A stretch of 64,000 nt of DNA from Maricaulis maris (GCF_036322705.1 NZ_AP027270.1:2357501-2421500), one strand, 5' to 3'. Positions 28,711-38,784 are shown, counted from the first letter of the stretch. Made by a program: numbers and translations. Notes: generated by a model from the sequence alone, not told the origin.

Positions 28711-28846
28711 CCCTCAACTGCCCACAACGCCAGGCGATCGCGCCGTGGCGCGGATGGGCGCTGGGCGGGAGACTTGTCTGATGAACGCGTCGCGATGGAG
28801 CCTCTTGGCTGCAGCCCTCACGCGCGTTGATCCTGCATCTCCGCTC

Positions 28847-29452
28847 TCAGGTCTGACCCATCTTGATCCGCACATCGGCCGGCGGGGCTTCGTACTGCTC
28901 GAACGCATCCAGCAGCGTGGTCACACGATCGGAGACGATCAATGCACCGCGGTGTTGCGGGGCGAGGAAGCCCTGATCGGTCATCCGGTCGAGGAAGGCG
29001 ACGAGGTCGTCGAAATAGCCGTTCACATTCAGGAGGCCGACCGGATGACGGTGCTGGCCGAGCTGTGACCAGGTCCAGATCTCGAACAATTCCTCCATCG
29101 TACCGATACCGCCGGGCATGGCGATGAAGGCTTGCGACAGTCTCACCATCTTGGCCTTGCGGGCATGCATGGAGCGCACGACATGAAGCTCGGAGAGCTC
29201 CATGTGGGCGATTTCCTTGAGGGCAAGGAATTCCGGGATGACCCCGACGACCCGGCCACCGGCGGCCAGTGTCGCGTCGGCGATGCGGCCCATCAGTCCG
29301 ACCTGCCCGCCGCCATAGACCAGCTGGATGCCGCGCAGTGCCATCACTTCGCCGAGCCGGTCGGCGATGGTCAGAAAAGCCGGATCCTTGCCGGAATTGG
29401 ACCCGCAATAAACGCAGATGGACTTGATGGCAGGCTTGGACATTCTGGACAT
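28847..29452 (-). CDS. LOG family protein (cytokinin riboside 5'-monophosphate phosphoribohydrolase-like)
   Basis: A Rossmann-fold nucleotide-processing protein of about 201 residues. Signatures: SICVYCGSNSG near the N-terminus, VYGGGQVGLMG, RKAKMVRLSQAFIAMPGGIGTMEE with the diagnostic PGGxGTxxE. Such enzymes cleave nucleoside monophosphates (AMP or cytokinin forms) to base plus ribose 5-phosphate; the in vivo substrate in bacteria is usually unknown. Two ATGs (29452 and 29443) are possible starts, and neither has a strong ribosome binding site. It is divergent from the PDZ-protease gene. Confidence 0.9.
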   Translation of the reverse strand: MSRMSKPAIKSICVYCGSNSGKDPAFLTIADRLGEVMALRGIQLVYGGGQVGLMGRIADATLAAGGRVVGVIPEFLALKEIAHMELSELHVVRSMHARKAKMVRLSQAFIAMPGGIGTMEELFEIWTWSQLGQHRHPVGLLNVNGYFDDLVAFLDRMTDQGFLAPQHRGALIVSDRVTTLLDAFEQYEAPPADVRIKMGQT

Positions 29453-29537
29453 GATGGTGGGTCGGGTTTGAGAAGAGGGCAGACTTGGGAACAAGGCGGG
29501 CTATCGTATCCTGCCGACAGCCGACAGGGAGACAGGC

Positions 29538-30653
29538 ATGAAACGGATTACGATCCTGATAATCGCCCTCCTTGTGACAGGCAAGTCACTGGCACCGGCT
29601 GCGGCCCAGATCGAGACGCCGATCACCCTGCCAGCGGAAGTTTGCCGCGGCTATTTTTTCCTGCCCGTCACACTCGAGCTTCGCGACGGCGAGGACGCCG
29701 CCGACAGGACGCTCTGGTTCCTCTACGACACCGGCGCCTCGGCCACCTTTGTCGATCCCGACAGTCTCGAGCGGGTCTCCGGCCAGCGGCTCAGCCGCAA
29801 TGCGCGCGCCAATTTCGGGACGCTGACGAGCGGCGAGCTGCGCATCACCGGCCTGCAGGCGCGGATCCGCGACCTCGACCATCTCTCGATCGCGCTGGGT
29901 CGGCAGATCGACGGCATTCTCGAATATGGCGCCTTCGATGACGTGCTGCTGACGCTGGATTATGCGGCCGGCGAAATGCGGGTGGTCTCCGGTGAATTGC
30001 CGCGCCCGGATGGCGAGACCGTGTTTGACGCCAACGGCCCCGACACAAGACCCTGGCTGCGGGTCGCGTTCCCGAATGGCAGCCGCCGCCTGCTGATCGA
30101 TAGCGGTGCCGCGCTGAGCCCGATCGTGCTGCGCCGGATCGAGCGCTATGACACGGTGTCCCCGCCCCGGGCGACCGGGGCCGCGGTGCGTTTCGCCGAG
30201 ATCGAGCCGCGCTCCTCGGCGCGGCTCAGCGACAGCCTGTGGATCGGAGGCCATGAGCTCGAACAGCCGGTGGTCCAGTCGACGCCCGAAACCGAGATCC
30301 TCGGCGGCGCGGTGATGCGTCACTTCAGCTGGACCTTCGACCAGCGCCATGAGCGGGTCCGCATCATCCGCAATGATCCGGCCTTACCGATCCGCTTCGA
30401 ACCGCTGGTCACGCACGGTCTGGTCCTGGTGCCGGAAGGCGACGGGATGCGGGTGGCGGCGGTGATCGCCAATTCACCGGCCTTCGATGCCGGGGTCGAG
30501 ACGGGTGACTTCATCACCCACTTCAACGGAAATCCGATGCGGACCCGCAATTGCGACCTCGATCCGGACGCGGCGACCACGCTCGATCTCAGCCTGATCC
30601 GTGAGGGTGAGGCGATGGAAGTGACGCTGGCGCTTTATGCGCTGGTTGAATGA
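29538..30653 (+). CDS. Secreted retropepsin-like aspartic protease with C-terminal PDZ domain
   Basis: A 371-residue exported protein. Signal peptide (cleavage near AAAQI), first lobe with FLYDTGASATF (about residue 65), second lobe with LLIDSGAALSP (about residue 190), then a PDZ-like domain (about 290-365) containing VIANSPAFDAGVETGDFI. Both lobes keep an Asp-Thr/Ser-Gly triad, so a single chain could be active; PDZ may recruit substrate C-termini. GGGAGA precedes the ATG. Its 3' end overlaps the convergent threonine aldolase-like gene by 19 bases. Confidence 0.78.
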   Translation: MKRITILIIALLVTGKSLAPAAAQIETPITLPAEVCRGYFFLPVTLELRDGEDAADRTLWFLYDTGASATFVDPDSLERVSGQRLSRNARANFGTLTSGELRITGLQARIRDLDHLSIALGRQIDGILEYGAFDDVLLTLDYAAGEMRVVSGELPRPDGETVFDANGPDTRPWLRVAFPNGSRRLLIDSGAALSPIVLRRIERYDTVSPPRATGAAVRFAEIEPRSSARLSDSLWIGGHELEQPVVQSTPETEILGGAVMRHFSWTFDQRHERVRIIRNDPALPIRFEPLVTHGLVLVPEGDGMRVAAVIANSPAFDAGVETGDFITHFNGNPMRTRNCDLDPDAATTLDLSLIREGEAMEVTLALYALVE

Positions 30654-31735
30654 GCTCGGGCGGCATGCCCCGCCATTACCCTGATCGCCGCGATGATGCG
30701 CTCGGGATCGGCATCCAGGGCACGCTCGCCGATGGTCAGCTCGAGCGCCGGAACCGGGTCATGCGGGAAATGCCAGAAACGATTGCCGAGCCAGACACCG
30801 GTCGCCTCGGCGGCTGCGTCACGGGCGGCCTCGGCGGTCCCGAGATCGCAGTCCAGACGCAGGTGCATCGTATTCACCGCCGGCGGGTCGGGGGTGATCT
30901 CGAGGTTGTCACAGGCGCCAACGCCGGCCGCGATCAGGCGGGCCCGCTCGACAAAGGCCGGCATTTGCGGGAGCCGCAGATCGAGCGCACGCAGGGCGTC
31001 GGGCACCATCGGCCAGGCCGAGACCAGCCGCCCACCCATCCGCGCCCGCCAGATCCGGGCCTCGTCGATGAAGTCGGCCTCACCGGCCAAGATGGCCCCG
31101 CCCGAGGCACCGAGATCCTTGTAGAAGGAGGCATAGACCGACGCGAAGCCGTCACAGATTGCCGCCAGGTCCTGACCCGGCCAGGCCGAGGGCAGACCCC
31201 ATATGCGAGCACCATCCATGTGCAGCGGCAGGCCAAGCGCTTTCGCCCGCGTCTTGATCGCGACCAGCTCGTCCCGGTCCGGCAGGGCGCCGCCATTCTG
31301 GCGCTGCGGCAATTCGATGAAGGCGCACCCGGCGGCGGCCGGCAGATCTTCGGCCCGTAGCGGCCGTGACCAGTCGCCCATCATGACCGGGTCCAGCCCG
31401 TGCAGATGGATATGGCCGTCTTCCTCGTGCAGGACGAGATGGGAGGTCGGATGCAGGCCAAGCCGCGTATCGCCGCTCGCCTCACAATGCAGCCGCGCCG
31501 CGACGCCTTGCGCCATTGTCCCGGTCGGGAACCAGGCCGCCGCCGGCTTGCCGAACATCCCGGCGATGCGCGCCTCGAGACGCGCCACCGAGGGGCCCGT
31601 CAAATAAGCCTCGGCGCCCAGCGCTTCGGCGCGCATCCACGCCGCCACGGCCTCGAGCCGATCGGCGGGCGCCATCTCGTGATGGAAGGGAAAGCCGAGA
31701 TCAAGATCGCAGCGCGCTTTCAGCGCCGCAGTCAT
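30635..31735 (-). CDS. Low-specificity threonine aldolase-like PLP enzyme
   Basis: A 366-residue beta-eliminating lyase/threonine aldolase family protein that cleaves beta-hydroxy amino acids to glycine and an aldehyde. The PLP-binding Lys is in YASFYKDLGASGG; the cofactor Asp-His region is LPLHMDGARIWG, and the substrate/cofactor block AAWFPTGTMAQG is present. It starts four bases inside the end of the ArsC-like gene (ATGA), so the two are coupled. The exact substrate range is inferred. Confidence 0.85.
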   Translation of the reverse strand: MTAALKARCDLDLGFPFHHEMAPADRLEAVAAWMRAEALGAEAYLTGPSVARLEARIAGMFGKPAAAWFPTGTMAQGVAARLHCEASGDTRLGLHPTSHLVLHEEDGHIHLHGLDPVMMGDWSRPLRAEDLPAAAGCAFIELPQRQNGGALPDRDELVAIKTRAKALGLPLHMDGARIWGLPSAWPGQDLAAICDGFASVYASFYKDLGASGGAILAGEADFIDEARIWRARMGGRLVSAWPMVPDALRALDLRLPQMPAFVERARLIAAGVGACDNLEITPDPPAVNTMHLRLDCDLGTAEAARDAAAEATGVWLGNRFWHFPHDPVPALELTIGERALDADPERIIAAIRVMAGHAARAHSTSA

Positions 31736-32091
31736 TCCGCCGCGCCAGCCAGCAGCGCGTCGAGGCTGGTCGCATTCCAGCCCACGGTAATGACGGACCC
31801 GGCCTCGATGACCGGGCGTTTCATCAGGGTCGGATGGGCGATCAGCACACCGGCCGGATCATGGGTCGCCAGCTCGCGATCCTCGCCCGACATGTTGCGC
31901 CAGGTGGTCGAGCGTGTGTTGACCAGCGCCGTGGCCCCGACCGCGTCGAGCCAGTCGGGAACCTTCACCACCCGGTCCACGCCCTCGCGGATGTCGACGA
32001 ATGTGTGAGGCAGGCCGGCCCCCTCCAGCGCTTTCAGGGCCTTCTTGCAGCTATCGCACGTCTTCAGCCCGTAAACCGTCACAGCCGTCAT
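31732..32091 (-). CDS. ArsC/Spx family thioredoxin-fold protein
   Basis: A 119-residue protein of the YffB-like ArsC-family group. The N-terminal redox motif is KTCDSCKKAL (C-x-x-C), followed by FVDIREGVD and, near the end, LMKRPVIEAGSVITVGW, which is typical of the family. True arsenate reductases need a specific Cys/Arg arrangement that is not clear here, so glutathione-linked reduction of another substrate is as likely. Coupled to the threonine aldolase-like gene. Confidence 0.85.
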   Translation of the reverse strand: MTAVTVYGLKTCDSCKKALKALEGAGLPHTFVDIREGVDRVVKVPDWLDAVGATALVNTRSTTWRNMSGEDRELATHDPAGVLIAHPTLMKRPVIEAGSVITVGWNATSLDALLAGAAE

Positions 32092-32139
32092 CTCGAACTC
32101 CTACAACACAATCCCATGGCCAGGGCGAGGACTGGCGAT

Positions 32140-33291
32140 CTACTCGGCCGCCTCGACCGCCTCACGCTCGGCCCGCAGCAATGCGGCCCGGGCCTCCACC
32201 ATCTCGACGATATGCTCGACCATCTCCTCGTTGGAGACATTGTGGTCGGGCCGTCCGGAGACATACATCTTGCCGCGACCGGCACCGCCGCCGGTGAAAC
32301 CGAGATCGGTCATCAGCGCTTCGCCGGGTCCGTTGACCACGCAGCCGATGATCGACAGCGAGATCGGCTCGGCGATGTGGGCCAGACGGTTCTCCAGGGT
32401 CTCGACCGTGCGGATCACGTCAAAGCCCTGCCGCGCACAGGACGGGCAGGCGATGATATTGACGCCGCGGGTCCGCAGCCCCAGCGATTTGAGGATATCG
32501 AAGCCGACCTTGACCTCCTCCTCGGGCTCGGCCGAGAGCGAGACCCGGACCGTATCGCCGATCCCGGCCCAAAGCAGCGAACCGATACCGATGGAGGATT
32601 TGACCGTTCCGATCCGTGTGCCGCCGGCCTCGGTGACACCGAGATGGAGCGGCGCATCAGTCGCTTCGGACAGCGCCTGGTAAGCGGCGACGGTGAGAAA
32701 GGTGTCCGATGCCTTGACCGAAATCTTGTAATTGCGGAAGTCGAGATCATCGAGGATGCGGGCATGGTCGAGCGCGCTTTCGACCATCGCTTCCGGACAG
32801 GGCTCGCCATACTTCTCCAGCAGGTGACGCTCCAGGGATCCGGCATTGACCCCGATGCGGATCGCGCAGCCATGGTCGCGCGCCGCCTGGACGACGTCCT
32901 TCACCCGGTCCATCGAACCGATATTGCCGGGATTGATCCGTAGGCAGGCGGCGCCGGCCTCGGCGGCTTCGATGCCGCGCTTGTAGTGGAAATGGATATC
33001 CGCGATCAGGGGCACCTTGGCCGCCTTGGCGATCGTCCTGAAAGCCGCCGTCGAGTCCTCGTCGGGGCAGGACACGCGAACCAGGTCGACCCCCGCCTCC
33101 TCGCAACGCCGGATCTGGTCGATCGTGGCGCCGGCATCGGAGGTCGGCGTATTGGTCATGGTCTGGACACTGATCGGCGCATCGCCACCGATTTCGAGCC
33201 CGCCAACGGTAATCTTGCGGCTCTTGCGACGGTCAATCATCCGCCAGGGGCGGACGCTGCGCGGATCGGGACTGGAAGACGACATCGACAC
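32140..33291 (-). CDS. ispG: 4-hydroxy-3-methylbut-2-enyl diphosphate synthase
   Basis: A 383-residue iron-sulfur enzyme of the MEP isoprenoid pathway; it makes HMBPP from MEcPP. The TIM-barrel part has [44 protein letters not shown] and RINPGNIGS. The C-terminal domain carries the [4Fe-4S] Cys ligands in [13 protein letters not shown] and [13 protein letters not shown]. Isoprenoids feed the ubiquinone genes in the window. The first Met has a near alternative two codons later. It follows the RodZ-like gene by 91 bases. Confidence 0.96.
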   Translation of the reverse strand: MSMSSSSPDPRSVRPWRMIDRRKSRKITVGGLEIGGDAPISVQTMTNTPTSDAGATIDQIRRCEEAGVDLVRVSCPDEDSTAAFRTIAKAAKVPLIADIHFHYKRGIEAAEAGAACLRINPGNIGSMDRVKDVVQAARDHGCAIRIGVNAGSLERHLLEKYGEPCPEAMVESALDHARILDDLDFRNYKISVKASDTFLTVAAYQALSEATDAPLHLGVTEAGGTRIGTVKSSIGIGSLLWAGIGDTVRVSLSAEPEEEVKVGFDILKSLGLRTRGVNIIACPSCARQGFDVIRTVETLENRLAHIAEPISLSIIGCVVNGPGEALMTDLGFTGGGAGRGKMYVSGRPDHNVSNEEMVEHIVEMVEARAALLRAEREAVEAAE

Positions 33292-33382
33292 TCTCCCTCA
33301 CGGTTCCCATCAAGGCGGCGAACCGGAACACGAGCTGGATATAGCGTCAATATGACCGGTGTGCGACCGGGGGTGCGGCAAT

Positions 33383-34252
33383 TTACTGCGGCTGGAGGTC
33401 AGCCGGATCCAGTTGCGCCATAACCGGCAGGTCCTCGACCGGTACGCCGGCATCGCCGAGCAGGCCGACAGGCTCGCCATTGCGCATGATTTCGATCGCG
33501 CCGGCATTGGCGGCCGACACGGTCAGCCCCGGCTCGAGTGCGCGATAGACCTCGCCAATGGCCAGCTCACGCGAGAACAGGATCCGTCCGGAAGCATCGC
33601 GCACTTCCAGCCAGGTCGGCAGCACAGCGCGCATCACGACCTGTCCCGAGGCGGCGGCCGTTTCGCCAAGCGGCAGGCCGGACCAGATTTCATCGACACT
33701 GACCGCCACGCGACCGGTGCGGAAATCAGCCCGGGCCCAGTCGGGCGCCGCGTCCGGCGGAGACGGCATGTTGGTCAGACCGGTGCCACCGGCAAATTGC
33801 TCGGAATACCACCAGGCTGCGCCGCCAACAGCGGCCAGGATCAGCAGCGCACCAATGGCGCCGCGGGGCAGCTTGATCGGGTCGCGGGTCTTGGCTGCAG
33901 CGCTGGGCTGGGCCCGACCGGTCTCGGTATCCACCTCGCGCTTGAACTGCTCGACAATGCCGCCGGCATCCAGGTTCAGGAAGCTGGCATAGGTGCGCAG
34001 ATAGCCGATGGCATAGGCCCGGGCCGGAAGGCCGCGCGGGTCCATGGTCTCGATGGCGTCGAGATAGTCGGAACGGACGCGGGTCCGTTCGGCAGCCTGT
34101 TCCAGTGTGAGATTGAGCTTGTGACGGGCTTCGCGGAGGCGTTCACCGGCTGACAACTGCACATAGCCAACGCCGTCATCGGAATAGACGGCATCAACGG
34201 GAACAAAGTCCGTACTGGGCGTCTGACTCACCATCACCATACCGCCGCTCAT
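33383..34252 (-). CDS. RodZ-like helix-turn-helix membrane protein
   Basis: A bitopic protein of about 289 residues. An N-terminal cytoplasmic Cro-type helix-turn-helix (LREARHKLNLTLEQAAERTRVRSDYLDAIE) is followed by a linker, one transmembrane helix (IGALLILAAVGGAAWWYS) and a periplasmic DUF4115 beta domain with VVMRAVLPTWLEVRDASGR. This is the RodZ layout; RodZ links MreB to the cell wall machinery. The start is uncertain among a GTG at 34273 and ATGs at 34252, 34240 and 34234. Conserved neighbour ispG supports the call. Confidence 0.85.
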   Translation of the reverse strand: MSGGMVMVSQTPSTDFVPVDAVYSDDGVGYVQLSAGERLREARHKLNLTLEQAAERTRVRSDYLDAIETMDPRGLPARAYAIGYLRTYASFLNLDAGGIVEQFKREVDTETGRAQPSAAAKTRDPIKLPRGAIGALLILAAVGGAAWWYSEQFAGGTGLTNMPSPPDAAPDWARADFRTGRVAVSVDEIWSGLPLGETAAASGQVVMRAVLPTWLEVRDASGRILFSRELAIGEVYRALEPGLTVSAANAGAIEIMRNGEPVGLLGDAGVPVEDLPVMAQLDPADLQPQ

Positions 34253-34319
34253 CCTTGCCGGAGCGATCGTCACTCACAACGCGTCTGAAAGGGAAAATCC
34301 TTAACGCAACGTTATAAGA

Positions 34320-36611
34320 TCAAATCTCTCGTCCATTATCAATGGCCTCGCGGGGAAGTCCGGCGTTTTCTCCCGCCTCGATGAGGAGGGGACGCAAACT
34401 GTCCACGGGCTGATGACGATGGCTCGCAAGCCAGGTGCCAAGTTTGCCGACATCGAGACCGGAGACCAGTTTCTTGATCGGCCCGATATTGCCCGGCGCC
34501 ATGGAAAGACTTTGATAACCAAGCCCGATCAGCACGGCGGCCTCCAGCGGCTTGGCGGCGATTTCACCACAGACCGAGACCGGCGTGTCGTGTTTGGCGC
34601 ACAGATCCCGCACGTGTTTGAGCAGGTCGAGTGCGGCCGGGGCCAGCACATCGTACCGTTCCGAGACACGCGTATTCTGACGATCGGCGGCGTAAAAATA
34701 CTGCATCAGGTCATTGGCACCAACGGAGACGAAATCGACATCGTCGAGCGCGTATTGCAGCGCCCACGCCATGCCGGGTGTCTCCAGCATGATGCCGCAG
34801 CGCACCTCGGACGGCAGCTCGTGACCGGCATGGCGGGCATGGTCGAGCTCGCGGTCCAGCATCTTGCGCGCCGCGCGGGCTTCCCAGGGGGCGGCAATCA
34901 TCGGGAACATCACATTCAACGGGCGCCCTGCTGCCGCGATGATCAGGGCGCGCAGCTGGTAGCGCAGCAGGCCCGGACGATCGAGACCCATGCGGATCGC
35001 CCGCCAGCCGAGCGCCGGATTGGGCTCCACGGTCGACGGCGCAAACGGTGCCACCTTGTCGCCGCCCAGGTCGAGGGTCCGGAAGATCACCGGCTTGTCT
35101 CCCGCGGCATCGAGCACGGACTTGTAGACCGCCGACTGCGCAGACAGGCGTGGCAGGGTCTCTGCGACCATGAACTGGAACTCGGTCCGGAACAGGCCGA
35201 CGCCGTCAGCGCCGGTCTCCTCCAGCGCCGTCAACTCGATCAGCAGGCCGGCATTCATGTGCAGGCCGATGCGCTGACCATCGGCACTGACCGACGGGCC
35301 GCGCAATTCGGCATAGGCCTGGCGGCGTTCCGACAGGGCCGTGACCCGGGCCTCATAGGTCTCGACCACATCCGGCTGCGGGCGGATGTGCAGAATGCCG
35401 AACTCACCATCGAGAATGACCGGGTCCCCGGTTTCGGCCCGGTCCAGCGCGCCTTCGAGGCGGCCGACCAGGGGGATGCGCAGGGCCTTGGCGACAATGG
35501 CCGCATGCGAGGAGGCAGACCCCTCCTCCAGCGCAATCCCCTTCAGCTTGGTGCGGTCGAACTCGAGCAGTTCCGCCGGCCCGATATTGCGGGCGATGAT
35601 GATGGCATTGTCGGGCAGTTCCAGCGCCCTGCCGTCGCCGCCCAGATGGCGCAGCAGGCGGTTGGCGAGATCCTCGAGATCATGCAGGCGCTCGCGGAAC
35701 ATCTGGTCGGACGCCTTCATCAGGCGGGCCCGGTTCTCGTTCCGAACCCGCTCGACAGCGGCTTCCGCGGTCAGGCCCCGGCGAACGGCCTCCCGCAAGC
35801 GCTCCATCCAGCCGCGGTCATGGGCGAACATGCGGTAGGCCTGCAGCACATCGCGGGTCGGGCCGCCAAACGGGATCCGGCCGCCTTCCAGCATCTCGTC
35901 GATGGCACTGCGCAGGGACTTGATCGCGGCCTCGAGCCGGACCTCCTCCTTGGCCGGATCATCGGCGATCAGGCGGGTTGATTCGACATGCGGCTCAAAC
36001 AGGACGGCAACGCCCTGCGCGACACCGCCGGAATAGGCCCCGCCCTGAAAGCGCTCCGGACGCGACTGGCGGACATCGAGCCCGGCCATTTCCGCCGCGT
36101 CGACGATATCCCCGGACGCCACGATCTCGGCCAGCACCATGGCGACCGTCTGCAGCGTCTCGATCTCGTCGCTCGCAACCTGGCGCTCGACCGAGGTCTG
36201 GGCGGTCAGGACACCGACCATGCGGCCACCGCGCAGGATGGGGACGCCGACAAAGGTGTCAAACGGCTCCTCACCGGTCTCCGGCTTGTAGGAGAAAGCC
36301 GGATGGGCCCGGGCATTCGAGGTCGATAACGGCCGGGCCCGGCGGGCGACCAGACCGACAAGGCCCTCGCCCGGCTGCAGGCGAACGGTGTGGACGGCTT
36401 CGCGCTTGAGACCAAAGGTGGCGCACAATTCGAGCGCGTTGGATTGGCGTGCGAGATAGATCGAACAGACGTCCCAGCCGGCCTCTTCAGCGATCAGGGC
36501 CGTCAGATGGTCGAGGCGGGCCTGGGCGTTTTCCTGCACCGCCATGAGCTGGCGCATGCGCTTGAGCAGGTTGCGCGGATCGCGGGCCGGTTTTGGGGTC
36601 ATGTCTTCCAT
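34320..36611 (-). CDS. ptsP: PTS-Ntr phosphoenolpyruvate phosphotransferase (EI-Ntr)
   Basis: A 763-residue cytosolic enzyme that starts the nitrogen PTS phosphorelay. An N-terminal GAF domain (about 15-165) is followed by EI domains: the phosphorylated His is in LEEGSASSHAAIVAKAL, and the PEP-binding barrel has GADGVGLFRTEFQFM, FRTLDLGGDK and VSVCGEIAAKP with the catalytic Cys. It starts 2 bases after lysC, so the pair is one transcript. GAF-EI enzymes in alphaproteobacteria respond to glutamine and influence ppGpp and storage metabolism. Confidence 0.95.
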   Translation of the reverse strand: MEDMTPKPARDPRNLLKRMRQLMAVQENAQARLDHLTALIAEEAGWDVCSIYLARQSNALELCATFGLKREAVHTVRLQPGEGLVGLVARRARPLSTSNARAHPAFSYKPETGEEPFDTFVGVPILRGGRMVGVLTAQTSVERQVASDEIETLQTVAMVLAEIVASGDIVDAAEMAGLDVRQSRPERFQGGAYSGGVAQGVAVLFEPHVESTRLIADDPAKEEVRLEAAIKSLRSAIDEMLEGGRIPFGGPTRDVLQAYRMFAHDRGWMERLREAVRRGLTAEAAVERVRNENRARLMKASDQMFRERLHDLEDLANRLLRHLGGDGRALELPDNAIIIARNIGPAELLEFDRTKLKGIALEEGSASSHAAIVAKALRIPLVGRLEGALDRAETGDPVILDGEFGILHIRPQPDVVETYEARVTALSERRQAYAELRGPSVSADGQRIGLHMNAGLLIELTALEETGADGVGLFRTEFQFMVAETLPRLSAQSAVYKSVLDAAGDKPVIFRTLDLGGDKVAPFAPSTVEPNPALGWRAIRMGLDRPGLLRYQLRALIIAAAGRPLNVMFPMIAAPWEARAARKMLDRELDHARHAGHELPSEVRCGIMLETPGMAWALQYALDDVDFVSVGANDLMQYFYAADRQNTRVSERYDVLAPAALDLLKHVRDLCAKHDTPVSVCGEIAAKPLEAAVLIGLGYQSLSMAPGNIGPIKKLVSGLDVGKLGTWLASHRHQPVDSLRPLLIEAGENAGLPREAIDNGREI

Positions 36612-36613
36612 GC

Positions 36614-37831
36614 CTACACCTGATCCAAACCATAGGCCGCGTGCAAGGCCCGGACTGCGCGTTCAACGGCATCATTCTCGATCAGGGCCGAGATCTTGAT
36701 CTCGGAGGTGGCGAGGACTTTCACGGCTATATCCTGCTCACCCAGTACCGCAAACAGGGATCGGGCAACATCAGCCCGCTGACGCAGGCCGGCACCGACC
36801 ACGGATACCTTGGCCAGACCGGTCTCCGCCGAAATCCGCACGCCCGTCATCGCATCTTCCAGCGCCGCATGCGCGCGATCCAGATCACGGTGGGCCACGG
36901 AGAACTCGATCGTGACCGTGCCGGGCTGGCGGGCATGGGCCTGCACGATCATGTCGACGCCGATCTCGGCCTCTGCCAGCCGGGCAAAGCAACGCGCCGC
37001 CATGTCGGATCGATTGGACGCACCATGCAGGGCGATACGGGCCTGGTCGCGGGCATAGGCCACGCCGGAAACAAGCCGCCGCTCGGCAATATCGGTCTCG
37101 GCCACGACATCCGTGCCCTGGCTCGCACCCGCCTCGAGGAAGGACGACAAGACCCGCATCGGAACGCCGCGCGCCTTGGCAAACTCGACCGAGCGCGGTT
37201 GCAGGACCTTGGCTCCCTGGGCGGCCAGCTCGAGCATCTCGTCATGGCTGATCGCATCGATCCGGCGGGCCGCCGGCTCGATCCGCGGATCGGTCGTGTA
37301 GACCCCGTCGACATCGGTATAGATGTCACAGCGCGCATCAAGCGCGGCAGCGAGGGCGGCGGCGGAAAGGTCGGTTCCGCCTCGCCCCAGCGTACGCACC
37401 TCGCCGGTCTCGGTAATGCCCTGGAAGCCGGCCACCACCGGAATGATGCCCTCGCCGATCGCGGCCTCGAGCACCGTGGCATCCATGCCGGCAATCCGCG
37501 AGGCGCCGGGCGGACCATCGGTGATGACGGGCAGTTGCCAGCCGAGGAAGGATTGCGCTTTCAGACCGCGCTCACGCAGGGCCAGCGCCATCAGCGCCGA
37601 GGAGACCTGTTCACCGGCAGCGAGGGCAACATCGGTTTCGCGATCACCCAGACCGCTGCCGAAGGCATCGGCCAGCGCCAGGATACGGTCGGTTTCGCCG
37701 GCCATGGCCGAGACAACCACGGTCATGATGTCGCCGCGCGCTGCAGCGTCAGCGACGAGACCCGCCGCGTGGCGGATCCGCTCGATCGTCCCGACCGAAG
37801 TCCCTCCGAATTTCGCCACGACTCGCGTCAT
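36614..37831 (-). CDS. lysC: Aspartate kinase
   Basis: A 405-residue kinase for the first step of the aspartate family (lysine, threonine, methionine, diaminopimelate). VVAKFGGTSVG begins the kinase domain; GRGGTDLSAAALA and DVDGVYTTDPRIEP are catalytic/nucleotide blocks. Two C-terminal ACT domains (about 265-405) imply feedback control by amino acids. The ATG at 37831 has GAGGGA upstream; the frame extends 18 codons further without family similarity. First gene of a lysC-ptsP transcript. Confidence 0.95.
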   Translation of the reverse strand: MTRVVAKFGGTSVGTIERIRHAAGLVADAAARGDIMTVVVSAMAGETDRILALADAFGSGLGDRETDVALAAGEQVSSALMALALRERGLKAQSFLGWQLPVITDGPPGASRIAGMDATVLEAAIGEGIIPVVAGFQGITETGEVRTLGRGGTDLSAAALAAALDARCDIYTDVDGVYTTDPRIEPAARRIDAISHDEMLELAAQGAKVLQPRSVEFAKARGVPMRVLSSFLEAGASQGTDVVAETDIAERRLVSGVAYARDQARIALHGASNRSDMAARCFARLAEAEIGVDMIVQAHARQPGTVTIEFSVAHRDLDRAHAALEDAMTGVRISAETGLAKVSVVGAGLRQRADVARSLFAVLGEQDIAVKVLATSEIKISALIENDAVERAVRALHAAYGLDQV

Positions 37832-38022
37832 GTTGCCTGTCCCTCGCGCTTCCCCTGTAAGCCCGCCGCGACCATAACGTCGCACCGCACTCGATTAGAC
37901 GCACCGTTGGGGCCATATTGAGGCATTGGCGGTCGCCGCGCTGGCGGTTAGGTAAGCGCGAAGCGACCCGTACGCAACGCCTGAACGCAATCAGCCGCGG
38001 CTTCGCCCGCGAGGAGAAAAGC

Positions 38023-38784
38023 ATGACCAGCGCCACAGCGCCCGACACGCTGAACCGCCCCTCGATCGACCCGGAAGAGGTCGAGAAATTCTCCCGGATT
38101 GCCGCCGAGTGGTGGGACCCGGACAGCAAGTTCAAGCCGCTCCACAAGTTCAACCCGGTCCGGCTCGGTTTCATCCGCGATACGATCTGCGCCCATTTCG
38201 GCCTGAGCGGGGAACGTCCTTTCGAGGGCTTGCGCATCCTCGACATCGGCTGCGGCGGCGGGCTGGTCTGTGAACCAATGGCCCGGCTCGGCGCCGCGGT
38301 AACCGGCGTCGATGCGGCCGAAGCCAATGTGAAGACCGCCAGCGTCCATGCCAGCGAGCAGGGCCTGAAGATCGACTACCGGCATGGCGTCGCCGAGCAG
38401 CTGATCGAGCAGGACGAGCCGCTCTTCGACGTGGTGCTGAACCTGGAAGTCATGGAGCATGTTGCCAATCCGCACACCTTTCTGGTCGATTGCGCCAGCC
38501 TGGTGAAGCCCGGCGGGCTGATGATCTGCGCCACCATCAACCGCACATCGAAGGCTTTTGCCCTCGCCATCATCGGCGCCGAATGGGTGATGGGCTGGCT
38601 GCCGAAAGGCACACACCGCTTCCACAAGCTGGTCAAGCCGAGCCAGATCCGTGCTGCCCTCAAGGAAGGCGGCATGAGCCTGCGCGCACCGGTCGGCGTC
38701 AGCTACAACCCGATCACCGACCAGTTCTCGCTCGGTGAGGACACCGCCGTGAACTACATGATGGTCGCCGAGAAGCCGGGCTAG
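38023..38784 (+). CDS. ubiG: Ubiquinone biosynthesis O-methyltransferase
   Basis: A 253-residue class I methyltransferase performing both O-methylations in ubiquinone synthesis. KFSRIAAEWWDPDSKFKPLH is the typical N-terminus; the SAM loop is ILDIGCGGGLVCEPMARLGA, and VLNLEVMEHVANP and MICATINRTSKAF follow. GAGGAGAAAAGC precedes the ATG. It diverges from lysC and converges with the DUF1178 gene, with which it shares a palindromic CTAG stop. Confidence 0.95.
   Translation: MTSATAPDTLNRPSIDPEEVEKFSRIAAEWWDPDSKFKPLHKFNPVRLGFIRDTICAHFGLSGERPFEGLRILDIGCGGGLVCEPMARLGAAVTGVDAAEANVKTASVHASEQGLKIDYRHGVAEQLIEQDEPLFDVVLNLEVMEHVANPHTFLVDCASLVKPGGLMICATINRTSKAFALAIIGAEWVMGWLPKGTHRFHKLVKPSQIRAALKEGGMSLRAPVGVSYNPITDQFSLGEDTAVNYMMVAEKPG

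Larger units (their letters stand above)
27651..28846. other. Gene-free region of about 1.2 kb after ubiD
   Basis: It contains the three-copy palindromic array in its first half. The second half (28295-28846) holds no recognisable gene, RNA or mobile element; all frames are short with arginine/proline-rich translations. One 12-bp inverted repeat (28645-28710) is listed separately. Confidence 0.7.
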
